Origin: Gillisia sp. CAL575
GTDB taxonomy: Bacteria > Bacteroidota > Bacteroidia > Flavobacteriales > Flavobacteriaceae
Reading direction: 5' to 3'
DNA length: 64,000 nucleotides
Assembly (NCBI RefSeq): GCF_000403785.1
Contig: NZ_APHJ01000027.1
Span: forward strand, 1 to 64,000
In this document: piece by piece, positions 63,181 through 64,000 of the stretch
How the letters are laid out: each line of letters starts with the position of its first letter
How positions within the stretch are numbered: position 1 is the first letter of the stretch
Made by a program: the position numbers and the translations under genes
Notes under the pieces: model-generated
What the model saw: the letters and a program-made list of their open reading frames with translations, nothing else
What the model was told of the DNA's origin: nothing
The model's database searches: none

Positions 63181-63185
63181 CTTTG
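63178..63185 (+). promoter_or_regulatory. -7 promoter element of the LUD-cdsA unit
   Basis: TACCTTTG begins inside the terminator's right arm and ends 34 bases before the ATG at 63220. No clear -33 TTG. Confidence 0.4.
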
Positions 63186-63219
63186 ATTGAAAGGTGATAT
63201 AAAACCACGAATTCTCAAT

Positions 63220-63831
63220 ATGAGTCTATTTAGAAAATTCTTAAATCCTAAATCTAAATCAGACAAAGGTCAGAACGTTTCAGACAACTCTGACCGTGGC
63301 AAGTATATGCCAGATGTTAAATTACCAACCGATGAGCGATTCATGCTCAACTTCAAAAATAATGGTGGTAAATTTCTCTACTGTGAAAATGAAGAAGAGG
63401 TCACAGAAGCCTTTGATAATATCTTATTAGAAAATGATTGGTATGAACAACCCACTTGTTGTTTTGATTCCAATTTAAAGGAAAGGTTCGATAAATTTAA
63501 TTTAGAATTCAATAAATCAGGTGATTCTGCTTTTTTTCTTTCAACTTGCGAATATTTAATTGCAAATGATGGTTCTATTTTAATTTCATCCAATCAGATA
63601 AAGGAGAAAAGATTTAATGAACTTCCCCAAAATTTTATAATTTTAGCCTCTACAAGTCAGCTAGTTGATAACATCGGAGAAGGCTTACGAGGTATTAAAT
63701 TTAACAACAAAGAGAGGATCCCTTCTAACATTACCACTATAAAAAGTTTTGAAACTCAGAAAGAAGGAAATTTTATGAGTTATGGAAGTAGCACAAAAAA
63801 CCTATATTTGATGCTTCTGGAAGATTTATAA
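63220..63831 (+). CDS. LUD-domain (LutC/YkgG-like) protein
   Basis: A 203-residue protein. After a basic, polar N-terminus (about 1-45), the LUD fold is readable: GGKFLYCENEEEVTEAFDNI, FFLSTCEYLIANDGSILISS and FIILASTSQLVDNI. Related LutC proteins take part in lactate use, but here the gene sits between ftsH and cdsA, so a role in membrane homeostasis is as likely. I chose the ATG at 63220 because the longer frame starts with TTG at the promoter. cdsA starts three bases after its stop. Confidence 0.8.
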   Translation: MSLFRKFLNPKSKSDKGQNVSDNSDRGKYMPDVKLPTDERFMLNFKNNGGKFLYCENEEEVTEAFDNILLENDWYEQPTCCFDSNLKERFDKFNLEFNKSGDSAFFLSTCEYLIANDGSILISSNQIKEKRFNELPQNFIILASTSQLVDNIGEGLRGIKFNNKERIPSNITTIKSFETQKEGNFMSYGSSTKNLYLMLLEDL

Positions 63832-63834
63832 AAT

Positions 63835-64000
63835 ATGAGGGAAACTATTATTAGGGCAATTTCTGGATTACTATACGTATCCATTTTAGTAGCGTCAATT
63901 CTATCTTCAGAATTGATCTTTATTGGCCTTTTCTTTCTTATAGGTTTTGTTTGTTTATTGGAACTAGAGAAACTTTTAAGATTAAAAAGCTATGCTCTTT
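63835..64000 (+). CDS. cdsA: phosphatidate cytidylyltransferase (5' part, cut by window end)
   Basis: The first 55 codons of a membrane protein starting MRETIIRAISGLLYVSILV, with two hydrophobic helices separated by SSELI and followed by LELEKLLRLK. The start sequence and the position after ftsH and the LUD gene match CdsA, which makes CDP-diacylglycerol for phospholipid synthesis. The catalytic C-terminal part is outside the window, so the call rests on the N-terminus and order. Confidence 0.75.
   Translation, partial: MRETIIRAISGLLYVSILVASILSSELIFIGLFFLIGFVCLLELEKLLRLKSYAL

Overview
The window looks like chromosomal DNA from a pigmented, probably marine member of the Flavobacteriaceae (Bacteroidota). 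The evidence is low GC, absence of Shine-Dalgarno sites, many copies of the Bacteroidota -7 promoter element TAnnTTTG, three TonB-dependent receptors, a zeaxanthin-type carotenoid operon, DUF4856/imelysin lipoproteins, and the typical rsfS-ftsH-LUD-cdsA order. The genus cannot be fixed from this sequence alone. Most of the window is core genome; I see no prophage, IS element or CRISPR array.

Layout. 1-226: tRNA-Lys and tRNA-Leu. 382-5872: an RDD membrane protein, then a cobalamin-binding MerR (CarH-type) regulator coupled to crtI-crtB-crtZ-crtY, which together convert geranylgeranyl diphosphate through phytoene, lycopene and beta-carotene to zeaxanthin. 5864-8076: a TlpA-like thioredoxin, an XRE/S24 regulator and an 840-base non-coding stretch with two similar sRNA-like modules. 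8077-13965: aconitase, a MoxR ATPase and two parvulin/SurA-type periplasmic chaperones. 13966-17015: a degenerate-looking intergenic region, a small orphan gene, a Skp-like chaperone and guaB. 17232-23416: an operon of DUF4856 lipoprotein, imelysin-like lipoprotein, vitamin K-dependent carboxylase-like (HTTM) membrane protein and FecA-like receptor, probably for iron or another metal. 23555-29274: HMG-CoA lyase, LysE exporter, pyrD, and a large TonB receptor. 29404-34364: pepT, a YdeI-like gene broken by two one-base frameshifts, an outer-membrane barrel, a subtilase and two rhodaneses.

34573-43239: a MarR-nitroreductase-YceI operon with an overlapping palindromic operator, followed by the complete trpEGDCFBA operon. 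The trp operon has a full attenuation leader: a 20-residue leader peptide with three consecutive Trp codons, an antiterminator and a terminator. REP-like palindromes lie in two of its intercistronic gaps. 43321-48819: two very small basic proteins (one ribosomal protein THX), a uracil-DNA-glycosylase-like protein, pyruvate carboxylase and YaaA. 49044-52713: a compact structured GC-rich element, rluD, a PASTA protein, ddl, coaD and a six-unit palindromic repeat cluster. 52733-58832: a TonB receptor co-transcribed with a PQQ-type sugar dehydrogenase, an M14 carboxypeptidase and a NUDIX hydrolase. 58840-64000: pyrE, an SRPBCC protein, biotin ligase, rsfS, ftsH, an LUD protein and the start of cdsA.

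The points most worth a second look are the carboxylase-like/imelysin/DUF4856/receptor operon, the CarH-type regulator that keeps the B12 and adenosyl-cap motifs but lacks the photoadduct histidine, the paired sRNA-like modules before aconitase, the trp attenuator with a near-leaderless leader peptide, and the double-frameshifted YdeI-like gene.
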